Shown one piece after another: positions 1-11,113 of a DNA stretch of 64,000 nucleotides; position 1 is the stretch's first letter, and each line of letters opens with the position of its first letter. Below the pieces are notes generated by a model. It was not told the origin of the DNA, searched no databases, and saw only the letters and a program-made list of their open reading frames with translations. The position numbers and the translations under genes were made by a program. The stretch comes from Hygrophila difformis (lineage: Eukaryota; Streptophyta; Magnoliopsida; Lamiales; Acanthaceae): contig JAOANR010000012.1 of the NCBI GenBank assembly GCA_030278955.1, positions 26,963,977 to 27,027,976 on the forward strand, written 5' to 3'.

Positions 1-239
1 TAGAGTAGCTTATAATTTTATTTTTGCTTAGTGTTGGTTTTTATTACTTTTTATTTTTATTTTATTTTATTTTATTTTTAATTTAATTTAATAGATCTAA
101 AATGTGGATGATACTTATATGTTTGTGCATACTCAAAAACTTGAAAATAGGGTTTTGCAATCGCATAGATTGCATTACCCGACCAACATTTTAGGGTTTG
201 CAATCGCATAGATTGCATTACCCGAACAACAACATTCTG

Positions 240-730
240 GGCTAGCTACGACGCTACCCGCCCTACGGCGCTATCCTTGGATAGTGTCGTAGGTGAGGTT
301 TAGCGCCGTAGTCATCCAGACTTAAACAAAAATTTGGCCTTACGGCGCTAAACCAACGACGCTATCCTCGGATAGCGTCGTAATTTTTGTTCAGCGTCGT
401 AGGACCCCAAAATACTTCATTTCTCGTAAAAAACCCATCTACGGCGCTATCCTCACGGCGTTATCCTAGGATAGCGCCGTCATTTAATGTTTAGCGCCGT
501 AGCACCTCTCCTTTTTCCAAAAAACTTCTTTCTTCCCCAATTTCTCAAACCACCTACGACGCTACACCTACGACGCTATCCTAGTATAGCGCCGTAAATT
601 AGTGTATAGCGTCGTACACACCCTTTAACCCCAAAATTTCACATCTCTTCCATCAATCCACTACGGCGCTATACCTACGACGCTATCCTAGGATAGCGTC
701 GTAAAATCCGCCTAGCGCCGTAATTGGCAT
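240..730. repeat. Array of nested palindromes, core TATCCTAGGATA
   Basis: About five units start near 246, 339, 440, 553 and 661, spaced by roughly 95-110 bases. Each unit has an outer inverted pair (CTACGGCGCTA ... TAGCGCCGTAG) and an inner, nearly perfect palindrome (ACGACGCTATCC/GGATAGCGTCGT). Between units the sequence is AT-rich and not conserved. The array lies inside the Athila-like LTR at the position where the 20-24 kb copy carries a different palindrome array. No coding potential. Confidence 0.85.
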
Positions 731-2892
731 TTTTGCCAAATTTTCCATTTCTCCATTTTCCTCATTTAATTAATTGAACCTTTATATTAATATTTTGAGG
801 TTGAAATCCAATGATCTCAACCCATGATTAATTTGATATAAAGAACTTTGTTCAATTTTCCATTAAAAGACTTTTCTACAAAATAAAATAAAAATTAAAC
901 TCTAATGATCTAAGTATATAATCCGGACTGTAATTAATTAATTAATTATGGAATGAGTGATTATTTAGACATAAAGAGTAATTATGGATTTAATTTCATA
1001 CCCTTGCATGAGAAACCAATGTCTCTCATACAAGATGACCCAAAAATATTTTCTTTTATTTATTCTGTCTTTGCCCGTGGTGTGTGAAACACCTAGTAAG
1101 AAATATAACAGACTAACGTTGGCGGGTATTCCCACACGGATAAACTAGCTCGTGGTCTGTATATTAATTACTAGATGTTATTTTGCATGGTCTGGATAGT
1201 GGCCGGTGAAAGCCTTGGCGGTTCGTCCATCCGGGATTATAATAGCTGCTCAGCTGACTCCTATCCGGATACAGTTTTCTTTTCTTTATTTTAATTTCAA
1301 ACCTGAATCTGGAGCTGTAGTAATATTAGATGATATATGCCAATGTTATCTAATAATTATTGCAGTAATAGAACATGTGGGTTCTTATCTAGTTCACAGA
1401 TAGTGGAGTCTAAGATGACGGCGGCAACTGTCATTTAAGGCATTCCACTGTCTAAAAATCATTCCATCCAAATGAGAGGGGAATTGGACAGCAGATGTTT
1501 GCAGTTCACCCAATCGTTTTGCCATCTTTTTAGCCAAAATAAATTCTTCTCATCTCCGGCTATTTCACTTCTGTGTTTCACATTCTGTCTAAACCCGCCT
1601 TATATTTTGGGTTATTTAATTTTACATTTCTTTATAAATTTATGCATGATAATATTATGTAAATATTGTGGTCATATTATTTTGGGATCCTTCCCTTGGA
1701 CATAGAAGTCTTGATTTAAATCAGATGTCTCACAATAAATTTCCAACAAAAATTCATCTATAAAATCCGGATCTGAGTAAGGGATAAATTCTTCAGTTAT
1801 GACTAATTCACATTCGACTGGGGGTTGATTTTGGGAAATTAGAAGCAGAGTCAGCGATTAGGTCTCATCTAGACTGATAGGATCTGTGTTTTAATTGAGA
1901 TTCTAGTACCTGTTTAGGGAATGATTTTCAAACATCTATTATTTTCCAAAATTGCTGTGTGTTGGAAATCTGGTATTAAATATCAGACTGAGATGGGGTC
2001 CACTTGGATTCAAATACGGTGTGATAGATAATTCTAGAGGAACAATACATAGGCCTTGGTTATTTTCTAAGATAGGGTTGAGTTCCTTTCAACTGCTATC
2101 CTCCTCTGCCAATGCCTATTTTTGAGTCCTGAGTGAGTGCATCCGGAACGAACTAATCTATTAGTTCGTTTCATTAGTTTGTATCTCATAACCACCCGAC
2201 GGGAAGTGAACACTGCGAGCGGTTCACCGAGAATAGGGAATTCTTGATCCACACCCAGTCATTCTGACTGGGGGCTTTCTTTTACTACCAGGGTCAGACT
2301 TTCAAAAACCTCCGAGTGATAGGATTTTAAATGCTTTCTTTACCGCTTTCTTTTACCGCTTTCTTTTAACTGCTTTCTATAGAGATCACTCGGTCGTATT
2401 GAGAGTTGTGTAACTGCTACTAGGACTGAGAGTTAAGGGATAGTTCAGGGCTTAATTAGAATCTTTGGGCGTGACATGGGGGAATGATGGGAGTACTTGA
2501 CACTTCAACTAATGATTTGTCAGGTGTTGCTTGTCCACTACAGATAAACAATGTACCTTAGCAATGCATTGCAAGGGTAGTTATGCGTCTGTGGTATCTT
2601 AGAATTTATTTTCTTAAGAGCATGTAAACTTTTACTGTAAGTACCTGTAGGGAACATGGTATAGAGAGCATGAGAATTAACTAACTGAAAGGATTATCCC
2701 AAGCTAAGATCTGTGTAACAAAATGGAAGTTTAATTGTGTTTCATCTAAATCTTGTCCAATCTTTATTCTTTTCTTCCTGTCCCTTCTGTCACACTTTAA
2801 ATCTGCTTTCCTAGATTAATGGTAGATAGTTTAGTATAATTTCACCGCTTTCTTAGAATAATTTTATTGCTTTCTTAGATTAAATTTAGAGG

Positions 2893-4073
2893 TAATAATT
2901 AAAATAGGCCACCAGAAGGAGTCATTGCTACTTTTTGGCCACGATATTTTGATTTAGGGAAAATAGCCATTAGAAGGATTTCGGGCCTGAATTTAGGCCA
3001 TTGGGCTGGAATTCGGGTTGCGATGGCCTAAAAGTGGAAATAACTCCTTCTGGTGGCCTATTTTAGTTTTTTTGAATTATTTTTTATTTTATTTAATCAA
3101 AATAAATAATACTCATTCTGTGTCATTATTTATGTTCTACTTTCTTTTTTTCTTGTTCCAATATTTTTTTATTTCCATTTTAAAAATAATTAAATATTAA
3201 TTACCAAATATACCCATCATATCGCATTAATAAATAAATATATTAAACTTTCAAAAACCCACTACCATTAATAATTCTCATCCAACCTACAACCATATAT
3301 CAGTAAATCACACATAAATAAATAAATTTAAATTATAAATTCATTACAACCACATTAAATAAATTCTTAAGCTACATTTCTTAACCCTAATACATCCTTG
3401 TATTTAATACTAATTATCCCTACATAAAGTACCATGTCTGAAAATTTTGGGATACTTATAATAAAATATATTTATTTTTAATTTATAATTTATTTGAATA
3501 TGTGTTTGTTTTACTTATTTTATAATATATTTGAATTAATATTTATTTTATTTTATATTACTCCATTCGTCACATTCTTAGTGTTAAAAAAACTTAAAAT
3601 TTTATATGATATGATTGTAATGAGTTTACAATTTTAATTTATTTATTTTTGTGTGATTTACTGATATGTGGTTGTGAGGTGGACTGGAATTATTATTGGT
3701 AAAGAGTAATTTGAAAGTTTAATATATTTATTTATTAATGTAAGGTGATGGGTAGGTTTGACGATTAATATTTAATTATTTTTAAAATAAAAATAAAATA
3801 AAAATATTGGAACAAGAAAGGAAAGTAGGACATAAATAATGACACAAAATGAGTATTATTTATTTTAATTACATAAAATAAAAAAATAATTGACAAAAAG
3901 TAAAATAGGCCACCAGAAGGAGTCATTTCCATTTTTAGGCCATCGCAGCCCGAATTCCAGCCCAATGGCCTAAATTCAGGCCCGAAATCCTTCTAATGGC
4001 TTATGTTCCTAAATCAAAATATCGTGGCCTAAAAGTGGAAATGACTCATTCTGGTGGCCTATTTTAATTATTA
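2893..4073. mobile_element. Foldback/MITE-like element with ~480-bp inverted arms
   Basis: The ends are inverted copies beginning TAATAATTAAAATAGGCC. The left arm (2893 to about 3390) pairs with the right arm (about 3600-4073) over nearly its whole length, by eye at high identity, leaving a loop of about 200 bases. The outer ~165 bases of each arm are themselves bounded by inverted copies of AAAATAGGCCACCAGAAGG, so each arm looks like a small MITE. The short ORFs at 3018-3200 and 3765-3965 are mirror images of one another and are not genes. No convincing target-site duplication can be told apart from the palindromic ends. Confidence 0.75.
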
Positions 4074-4870
4074 CATCTTAAATTTAATTCGCTTTCTAGA
4101 ATAATTTTCTCTGCTTAACTTTAATTGCTTTCATAGCTTAATTTAAATTATGTCAAGTAGTTGGTAATTCAAACACAAACTTGAATTGAGTAACCGAGTG
4201 GAAAATCTTAGTAAACGGCGTGGGCCCTGCTTCCATCGCACATCCTCCAGTGAACGATCCGGTACTTACTATAAATACTGCAATTTTTGACTCCGTGCGC
4301 TTTCGGGGCACAGTTTCTTAACACGAGTAAATAAAAACGTGACAACCTATAAATATATCCCTAATCCCAACTCCGCCATCATAAATTGATTTCATTAAAT
4401 AAAATTGAAAACCAGGACTATTATATTTCAGAAAATACTCATGTAGTGGGAACTTGTCAAAAGTTTCATGGCAAGGATCTTCAAGGCACGAAATTGTCAA
4501 AAGTTTCATGCCGGGGAGGTCCATAACGCCGTTTGAACTCAAAGTTTCCCCTCATGAGTAATAAAAAGTGAAATATATCCTTAAACCCCTTTCCCATGAA
4601 TCATAACTCTTTTCATTCAACAAATTTAACCTGGGATATTTTAGAAAATACTCGTGTGACGAAATTGTCAAAAGTTTCACATATCAATAAGTGTTATGTG
4701 CTGAGCTTCAGTTAGTATTGTGATAATGTAACATGTATGATGTGATATTGCATGTGTTCTGAAAATTAGATCTGCTATTCTGGTGGCATGTTTTTTGTGT
4801 GCTGTATACATACTTATATTGTGATACTATTACGCGTTAGTTGTGCTGCTTTATACATATTATTGTGCAG

Positions 4871-5247
4871 GTACACCACCAAAGAGTATAATGACTGACC
4901 AAGATCCGGCAATCGCAGCTGCCATACGGTCTGTGCTTCCGGATTCATACCATGGCCTTTGCACATGGCATATATTAGAGAACGCAAAAAAAAAACCTCA
5001 GTAAGCGATACACAAAAAGGTTTGGCTCCAATACATGCTCGTCTACATATGTACATGTCTACTTCAATGCATCAATTGTAATAATGTATCTTTGCACCGG
5101 TTTAGGTTTGCAGAATACTTCAATGTACTCTTGTACAAGGTGATGAATGAAGAGAATTTCATGAAGCATTGGAATGAAATGATTAAGGGATGTTTTGATG
5201 GGGTTCCACATCGTTGGCTTGATGGTATTTTCACCTTGCGTAAACAT
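4871..5247 (+). pseudogene. FAR1-related / MULE transposase-like fragment (two exons)
   Basis: Exon 4871-5000 follows an acceptor (TTGTGCAG at 4863-4870) and encodes a stretch with SIMTDQDPAIAAAIR followed by CTWHILENAKK. This is the D-containing and C-x2-H part of the MULE transposase domain found in FAR1/FHY3-related proteins. A donor GTAAGC at 5001 and acceptor TTTAG at 5101-5105 join it in frame to exon 5106-5247 (FAEYFN...MNEENFMKHWNEMI...HRWLDGIF), again typical of FRS proteins. The N gap cuts the second exon. Upstream exons are not visible because an Athila-like LTR ends at 4679, inside the preceding intron. It could be a broken FRS gene or a MULE transposase; the two cannot be separated here. 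Confidence 0.7.
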
Positions 5248-5747
5248 NNNNNNNNNNNNNNNNNNNNNNNNNNNNNNNNNNNNNNNNNNNNNNNNNNNNN
5301 NNNNNNNNNNNNNNNNNNNNNNNNNNNNNNNNNNNNNNNNNNNNNNNNNNNNNNNNNNNNNNNNNNNNNNNNNNNNNNNNNNNNNNNNNNNNNNNNNNNN
5401 NNNNNNNNNNNNNNNNNNNNNNNNNNNNNNNNNNNNNNNNNNNNNNNNNNNNNNNNNNNNNNNNNNNNNNNNNNNNNNNNNNNNNNNNNNNNNNNNNNNN
5501 NNNNNNNNNNNNNNNNNNNNNNNNNNNNNNNNNNNNNNNNNNNNNNNNNNNNNNNNNNNNNNNNNNNNNNNNNNNNNNNNNNNNNNNNNNNNNNNNNNNN
5601 NNNNNNNNNNNNNNNNNNNNNNNNNNNNNNNNNNNNNNNNNNNNNNNNNNNNNNNNNNNNNNNNNNNNNNNNNNNNNNNNNNNNNNNNNNNNNNNNNNNN
5701 NNNNNNNNNNNNNNNNNNNNNNNNNNNNNNNNNNNNNNNNNNNNNNN
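5248..5747. other. Assembly gap (500 N)
   Basis: Exactly 500 N. The sequence after it matches the right Athila LTR from position 21011, which is 997 bases inside that LTR. The gap therefore hides about 1 kb of the left LTR, its junction with host DNA, and possibly more of the FAR1-like gene. The N run is a placeholder rather than a measured length. Confidence 0.95.
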
Positions 5748-7639
5748 TGCCCTGGCCTGGGTTTGTTACTTCATCTGTGGTGGAAAAGCAACACCCGACA
5801 CATCATTTATTGAAATGCCAAGTACCACTATCATTCTCCCATGTCACACCCAAAGATTTGAATTCAGCCTAAACTATCCCTTAACTGTCAATCCTAGTAG
5901 CAGTTACACAACTCTCAATACAACCGAGTGACCTCTAATGAAAGCGGTTAAAGAAAGCAGTAAAGAAAGCATTTAAACCTATCACTCGGAGGTTTTGAAA
6001 ATCTGACCCTGGTAGTAAAAGACAGCTCCCCGTCAGAATGAAGGAGTATGGATCAAGAATTCCCGGCTCTCAGTGAACCGCTAGTGTGTTCACTTCCTTC
6101 CGGGTGATTATGAGATACAAACTAATGAAACGAACTAATAAATTAGTTCGTTCCGGATGCACTCACTCAGGACTCAAAAGTAGGCTTTGGCAGAAGAGGA
6201 TAGCAGTTGAAAGAAAACTCAACCCTATCTTGGAAAATAACCAAGGCCTGGATGATGTTCCTCTAAGATTATTTACTACACTGTATTTGAATCCAAGTGG
6301 ACCCCATCTCGGTGTAGCACTTAATCTTACATTTCATCAACCAGCAATTTTGGAAAATAATGGGTTTGAAAATCATTCCCTATCAGGTACTAGACTCTCA
6401 GTTAAAACACAGACCCTTTCAGTCTAGGCGAGACCTAATCGCTGAATCTGCTTCTTAATTCCCAAAATATAACCCTTGACAGAATATGAATTAGTCATAA
6501 CTGAAGAATTTATCCCTTACTCAGATCCGGATTTTATAAAGAGGTTTTTGTTGGAAATTTATAAAGCAATATCTGTTTAAGATCTAGACTTCTATTGTCC
6601 AAGGGAAGGATCCCAAAATAATTACAGACCACAACAGTATATAATATTATCATGCATAAGGATATATGGAAGTGTAAAATTAATTGACCCAAAATATAGA
6701 TGCGGGCCTAGACAGAAGGTGAAACACAGAATGAAGTGGTCAAGGGACCAAAGTAATGGCAGAGTGATCAGGTGGACTGTAAACATCTACTGTCCAATTT
6801 CCCAATCACTCGGATGGAGCGAATTTAGACAGCTTAGACCCTATAATGGTGGTGTCAACACCAGTTGGGCCTCCACTGTCTGTGAATTCGGATAAAAACC
6901 TACATGCTTCCCTTCTATAATGATCATCAGTTGGCATTGACTGATGCCAACTGACTCCCAGTACGGATTGGGATTCAGGTTTGAAAATTAAGATAATAAA
7001 AATAAAACTGTATCTGGATGGAAGTCAGTCGAGCAGCTATTATAACCCCGGATGGGCGAACCGCCAAGGCTTCCACTGACAGCCATTCAGACCATGCAAA
7101 ATAACAATTAGTAACTAATACCCAGAATACGAGCTAGTTATCCATGAGGGAGTACCTGCCAACATTATTCTGATGTATTCTTTACTAATGGTTCCACACA
7201 ACACACAAAGACAAAATAAATAAGAACAAAAGGAGATCCATTGTATGAGAGACATTGGTTTCTCATGCAAGGTTGTGGATTGGGTCCACATGTAATGGTC
7301 TTAAATAATCCTTCCTACCATAATTAATTACAGTCCAGATTATCTGTTTAAGCCATTAGGATTTTGTTTATACAAGAATGTTTTAATGGCAATTGAACAA
7401 AGGTCCTTTAATCATGATGATTATTGAAGAGTGATTATTGCTAATCTCAATTTTTAATCATTAATGAGTCAAGGGTTCAATCAGTTAAGTGATGCAAATG
7501 GAGAATCAAAATTTGGGCAGCATAACACCCTATATTGCAATTCCAGAATGTTACATCCTAACCCGTGGGGCTATGATGTGAGTGTTGCAATATAAAATAG
7601 GAAGAGAATGAAAGTTGTTTGAGATTAAATAGAGAGAGA

Positions 7640-8170
7640 AACCCTTGTCGCGATATCATAAATTCTGTCGCGGACCGAGGTCCGCGACATGGACATCCCG
7701 ACAAGTTTTTAGAATTTTTGGGCAGCATAACGCCTCTTTGTCGCTATGTGAGATTTTGTCGCGGAACGTGGTTCCGCGACAAGGTGTGACATCGCGACAA
7801 AGTGTTTTCATAAAATTCTAAAGCATTTGAACCCTTGTCGCTATGCATGGAAATTTTGTCGCGGAACGTGGTTCCGCGACAAGGTGTTCCGCGACAAGGT
7901 GTTCAAAGATCAAAGAACATGGCATAATTTTTCTGTCTCGGAATGGGATTTTGTCGCGGAACGTGGCTCCGCGACAAGAAGCCATGAAGACAAAATGCAA
8001 GAGTTTGGCTCCTTTGTCGCTATGCATGGACAGTTTTGTCGCGGAACGTGGCTCCGCGACAAGGTATTCCGCGACAAAGGGTTTTAAGTTATGGAGACAA
8101 GTGTCTTGAAACACCTTGGTCGCGGAACAGCCACTCTGTCGCGGAACGTGGTTCCGCGCCAGAAGGCGGT
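7640..8170. repeat. Array of nested palindromes (GTCGCGGAAC/GTTCCGCGAC), left LTR
   Basis: Six units start near 7645, 7736, 7832, 7933, 8011 and 8115. Each typically has an outer pair (CTTTGTCGC ... GCGACAAAG) and an inner palindrome GTCGCGGAAC-nnn-GTTCCGCGAC. Unit spacing is about 80-100 bases. The same array is at 22907-23440 in the other LTR, with one extra 16-base half-unit there. It is strongly GC-rich and CpG-rich against an AT-rich surround. Confidence 0.9.
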
Positions 8171-8889
8171 TGGCGCCCAAGGTGGTTCAGGACAAAAGTC
8201 AGAAAAAGCAGAAATGAACAGTGGCATGCAAACAGCGTGATCTCACCCTATTTCAGATCAAAAAGCTATTCTAAGCTAAAAATAAGCAAGAAACATTCAA
8301 AATAAAGAAGAACATGCTTAAACAAAAATAACAAGGCTGGACAGAACATTAAAATAAGCAGGAATCCTAATCTAGGGTTTGATCACACATCCACACAACA
8401 TTATCTATAATAAGCCAACAGTAAACATAAAAATAGCAAAATGGGGGTCAAATGACCCCAAAATGAAAAAGAAAGCATAAATCCATGGGGTGTGAGACCC
8501 ATTTCATGATTTGGGACACAAATGATGAATGTTTTCCCATATTATTGAAGGGGTGTTGTTAATACCCATGATTTGGGTATTACAAACCCTAAAACAAGAG
8601 TTTAGAAACCAAAACATGGTGTAAAAATGGCTATCTAAGCACTGTGAACAGTAAAACACTAAACTAAGCTAAACTAAGAGCAAAAATTAAATAATACATG
8701 AAAATAAACCTAAACTACTCTACCTAAGAGAGAACTCCTACTGCTTGCCTTCAAGAACTTCTAACAAAATTCCAACCTTCCAACAACCCTTAGCTCATGG
8801 GAGACACCTCATATTTATAGAAGTGTAACCCTAAGCCCATGGGCCTTGATTCTAGCCCATTGTGTCTTAAGACATCACACACATCACAG

Positions 8890-9145
8890 CTTTGTCTCGG
8901 AACATCAGGTTGGTCGCGGAACATGCTGCATGTGGCAAGGCTTCTCGACTGGGTCTTGTGTCTCTATTTGTGCATCTTGGTCGCGGAACATGCCTTTGTC
9001 GCGGAACATGCCATCGCGACAAAGGTCATCGCGCCAGGGGCTTGGCTGGTCTCCTCTTCATTTTGGGCCAGTTGGTCGCGGAACATGCCTTTGTCGCGGA
9101 ACACTGCATCGCGCCAAGGGCTTCCGCGACAAAGGTCTTCCTGGG
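8890..9145. repeat. Second palindrome cluster in left LTR
   Basis: Repeated GTCGCGGAACATGCC half-units and GCGACAAAG complements form three looser nested palindromes. The cluster lies just upstream of the TATA-like box when the LTR is read on its own (minus) strand, so it falls in U3. In the right LTR the matching cluster is cut in two by the nested element at 24227/37048. Confidence 0.8.
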
Positions 9146-9438
9146 CCTGCTGGATTGGGCCAGATGGGCCGAAAATATTCTTTTTGTGGGCTTTTCTATC
9201 TTTTTCCCATCTTTTTGTTTCCTTTTCTTTTTCTCATGTTTTTGGATTTTTCTAACATAAATATGTAATAAAATTACATATTTATGTCTTTTTCATACCA
9301 GCTTATTATTTTTACAATTATGCATAAATCAGTCCAATTCGACTGCTTTCTTACTTAATGTAAGACCGGAATGCGATCAAATGCCCGTTTAAGACACGGA
9401 AATGGATTGAAAATAATGGTCATTTTTGGCCATTATCA

Positions 9439-9453
9439 ACATCCTCACATTTA
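9439..9453 (-). other. Polypurine tract of the Athila-type element
   Basis: Minus strand reads TAAATGTGAGGATGT directly before the 3' LTR start TGATAATGG. It is purine-rich and abuts the LTR as the plus-strand primer must. The same 17-base string (CAACATCCTCACATTTA on the + strand) recurs at 11842 and 13756. Confidence 0.65.
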
Positions 9454-11113
9454 ATACTGATCGTCCCCGAGCAGTCAGAGTCAATGTTCGTAAGAACACG
9501 GACTTTACATATTCAATTCATTTTCGTGGCTTCAAAAATATCATTCTTTTTAGATTGGGATAAGACAATCGAAAATTACAAGTATTGAATTCCCTTGATT
9601 GCAGTGTTTAATGAAATGATACTTGCTCACTATATCAGGCCTACAAATCAAACATTATTATCAACCTTTCATAAATATCATGTTTGAAAAATGCAAAGAT
9701 TAGGGATGAGAATTAGAGGATGACATGAACATGTGTAATAAGACAAGGCCTCACATATATGAGAATCGGAAAATTCACTCACTCTCAATTGGGGTTTAAT
9801 CATGAACGCTCAAAATCACATTTAATTAAATTATCCCATAAGCTTGCAATCAGACCAACTCGCCACCGGCTCATTTCTTCAAATCGAGATCACGAGGTCT
9901 TATTTAAGGGTTATAACGGGGCGTACGGTCGTAACATTAGGTAGGAAAGGGAAATTATTGGGCTAGGAAGTGGCAAGAATTAATTTTATCGTAACTTGGC
10001 ATTTTTATTTAGAATTTATGATCATCAATATTTCTTTCTTTTTGATTTTCCTTCTATTGCATGACATTAGACTAAGTCTAAGTCTAATTTGCTTTGTCAT
10101 TTGCAATTTATTTGTGTTGAATGAAATTCAACTTTTTTTTTTTTTTTTTTGAATCGGTTTATAGAATACCGATTTATAGCTTTCATTGATGATCAAAAAT
10201 TGTAATGCCTTGACAGAATTCATCCTTGCACACTTGGGTTTGAATTTCTTGGTCTTTTTGTAAGGCTAGGAATAATATAGAGGGTTTCAAAGAAAAATTA
10301 GGCTTATAGGCTCAAATTGGTTAATCCTAAGGGGAAAATATTTTTGGGTTTGGATTTCAAACGAATGCCAAAAATTTGGGTTTTCTAGGTGCCTCGATCA
10401 TATGCTCGATTTCGGGAATATGGCATGGTCTTGGATCGGTCCCAATTGCAAGTTCTAGTTTCCTTTAATCAAAATGATTCACACATCAAAGAAAATGAAT
10501 GAGTAAAAGTGACTCATGGCTCAAATCTCACAAGGTTGGGTTGATTCATGTCATACAATATTCTCAAATTTAATCCAAGCTTAATTCTAACAATTTATTC
10601 AATCGAAATCTCTAACATGCAGATTTATTACCCAATAAGCTGATCGCATCATTAAATTTTTATAGCTCAAAACCTCAGGAACTCATGTCATGCATGTTCT
10701 CAATTACATTATCCCAATTTAAAAGTTTGAAAATTAAATCACAAGCCTAAATTCAACCTGTGAATTTAGAGCAAGTTTATGCATATTTTTGCTGGTTATT
10801 TAATTGAAAGCAGTAAAGAGGCACTGCTGACATACTGAGTATGTCAACAGCATATTTTTGGCCTGACAGTCACTTATTCATCTCGGACTGTGCAGACATC
10901 TTTTAAAAGGAAAGCAGTAAAGAATTGTTCAGTGGTCTCAAAAACTGAGTTCCAATTTAGGGAAAGCAATTAAATACAACCGATGCAAGGGATTCTCGTG
11001 CAGTTAATACAAACCTGCACACACAAAAGGAGGAATCCCTTGCAGATTACTACTACTAAAACGGAAATGACATAAAGCAAGGTAAGGTGGGACTAGAATT
11101 CGTCCTTCTTTCT
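9454..11113 (-). other. 3' noncoding region of the Athila-type element, distal part
   Basis: No coding potential on either strand. It contains a T18-type homopolymer near 10131-10150 and two clear hairpins: TGACATACT/AGTATGTCA near 10829-10848, and TGCAAGGGATTC/GAATCCCTTGCA between about 10984 and 11044. The second lies just downstream of the F-box-like ORF in the transcript direction. Confidence 0.6.

Larger units (their letters stand above)
1..4679 (+). mobile_element. Partial LTR of an Athila-like element, + orientation
   Basis: Read in reverse complement, this stretch is colinear with the right Athila LTR from 20014 to about 22500. Shared blocks include the terminal TGAAACTTTTGACAATTTC, the 'accggatcgttcactggagg' block and the block behind the reverse ORF at 2067-2252. 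The LTR therefore ends in CA at 4679. What follows (catatcaataag) is not a primer-binding site, so this is a 3' LTR or a solo LTR. Its beginning lies left of the window. Divergence from the 20-24 kb copy is clear, so it is an older or different subfamily member. A foldback element (2893-4073) is inserted in it. Confidence 0.75.
5748..9438 (-). mobile_element. 3' LTR of the Athila-type element (left copy, incomplete)
   Basis: Nearly identical to 21011-24227 joined to 37048-37532. It ends GGCCATTATCA at 9438; reading minus, the LTR starts TGATAATGG. A TATA-like TATAAATA lies on the minus strand at 8812-8819. Noticed differences from the other copy include a 9-base insertion near 7120 here, absence of a 16-base block near 7979, and several single-base changes. 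Short ORFs of the type 'SRNVAPRQ' or 'CRGTWFRDK' in this stretch are readings of the palindrome array, not proteins. Confidence 0.88.

Noticed and set aside
5035..5931. 298-codon ORF spanning the N gap
   Set aside because: It exists only because N codons are read as open; the parts on each side belong to different things (FAR1-like exon and LTR).
7640..8170. CRISPR-like appearance (palindromic repeats with variable spacers)
   Set aside because: Plant nuclear DNA inside an LTR; repeats are imperfect and nested, spacing is irregular, and no cas genes are present.
7827..8305. Overlapping ORFs on both strands in the palindrome arrays (also 8839-9268, 23074-23577, 36968-37362)
   Set aside because: They are readings of GC-rich palindromes (repeating FVAERGSAT, CRGTW, SRNVAPRQ) in several frames at once; no conserved protein.
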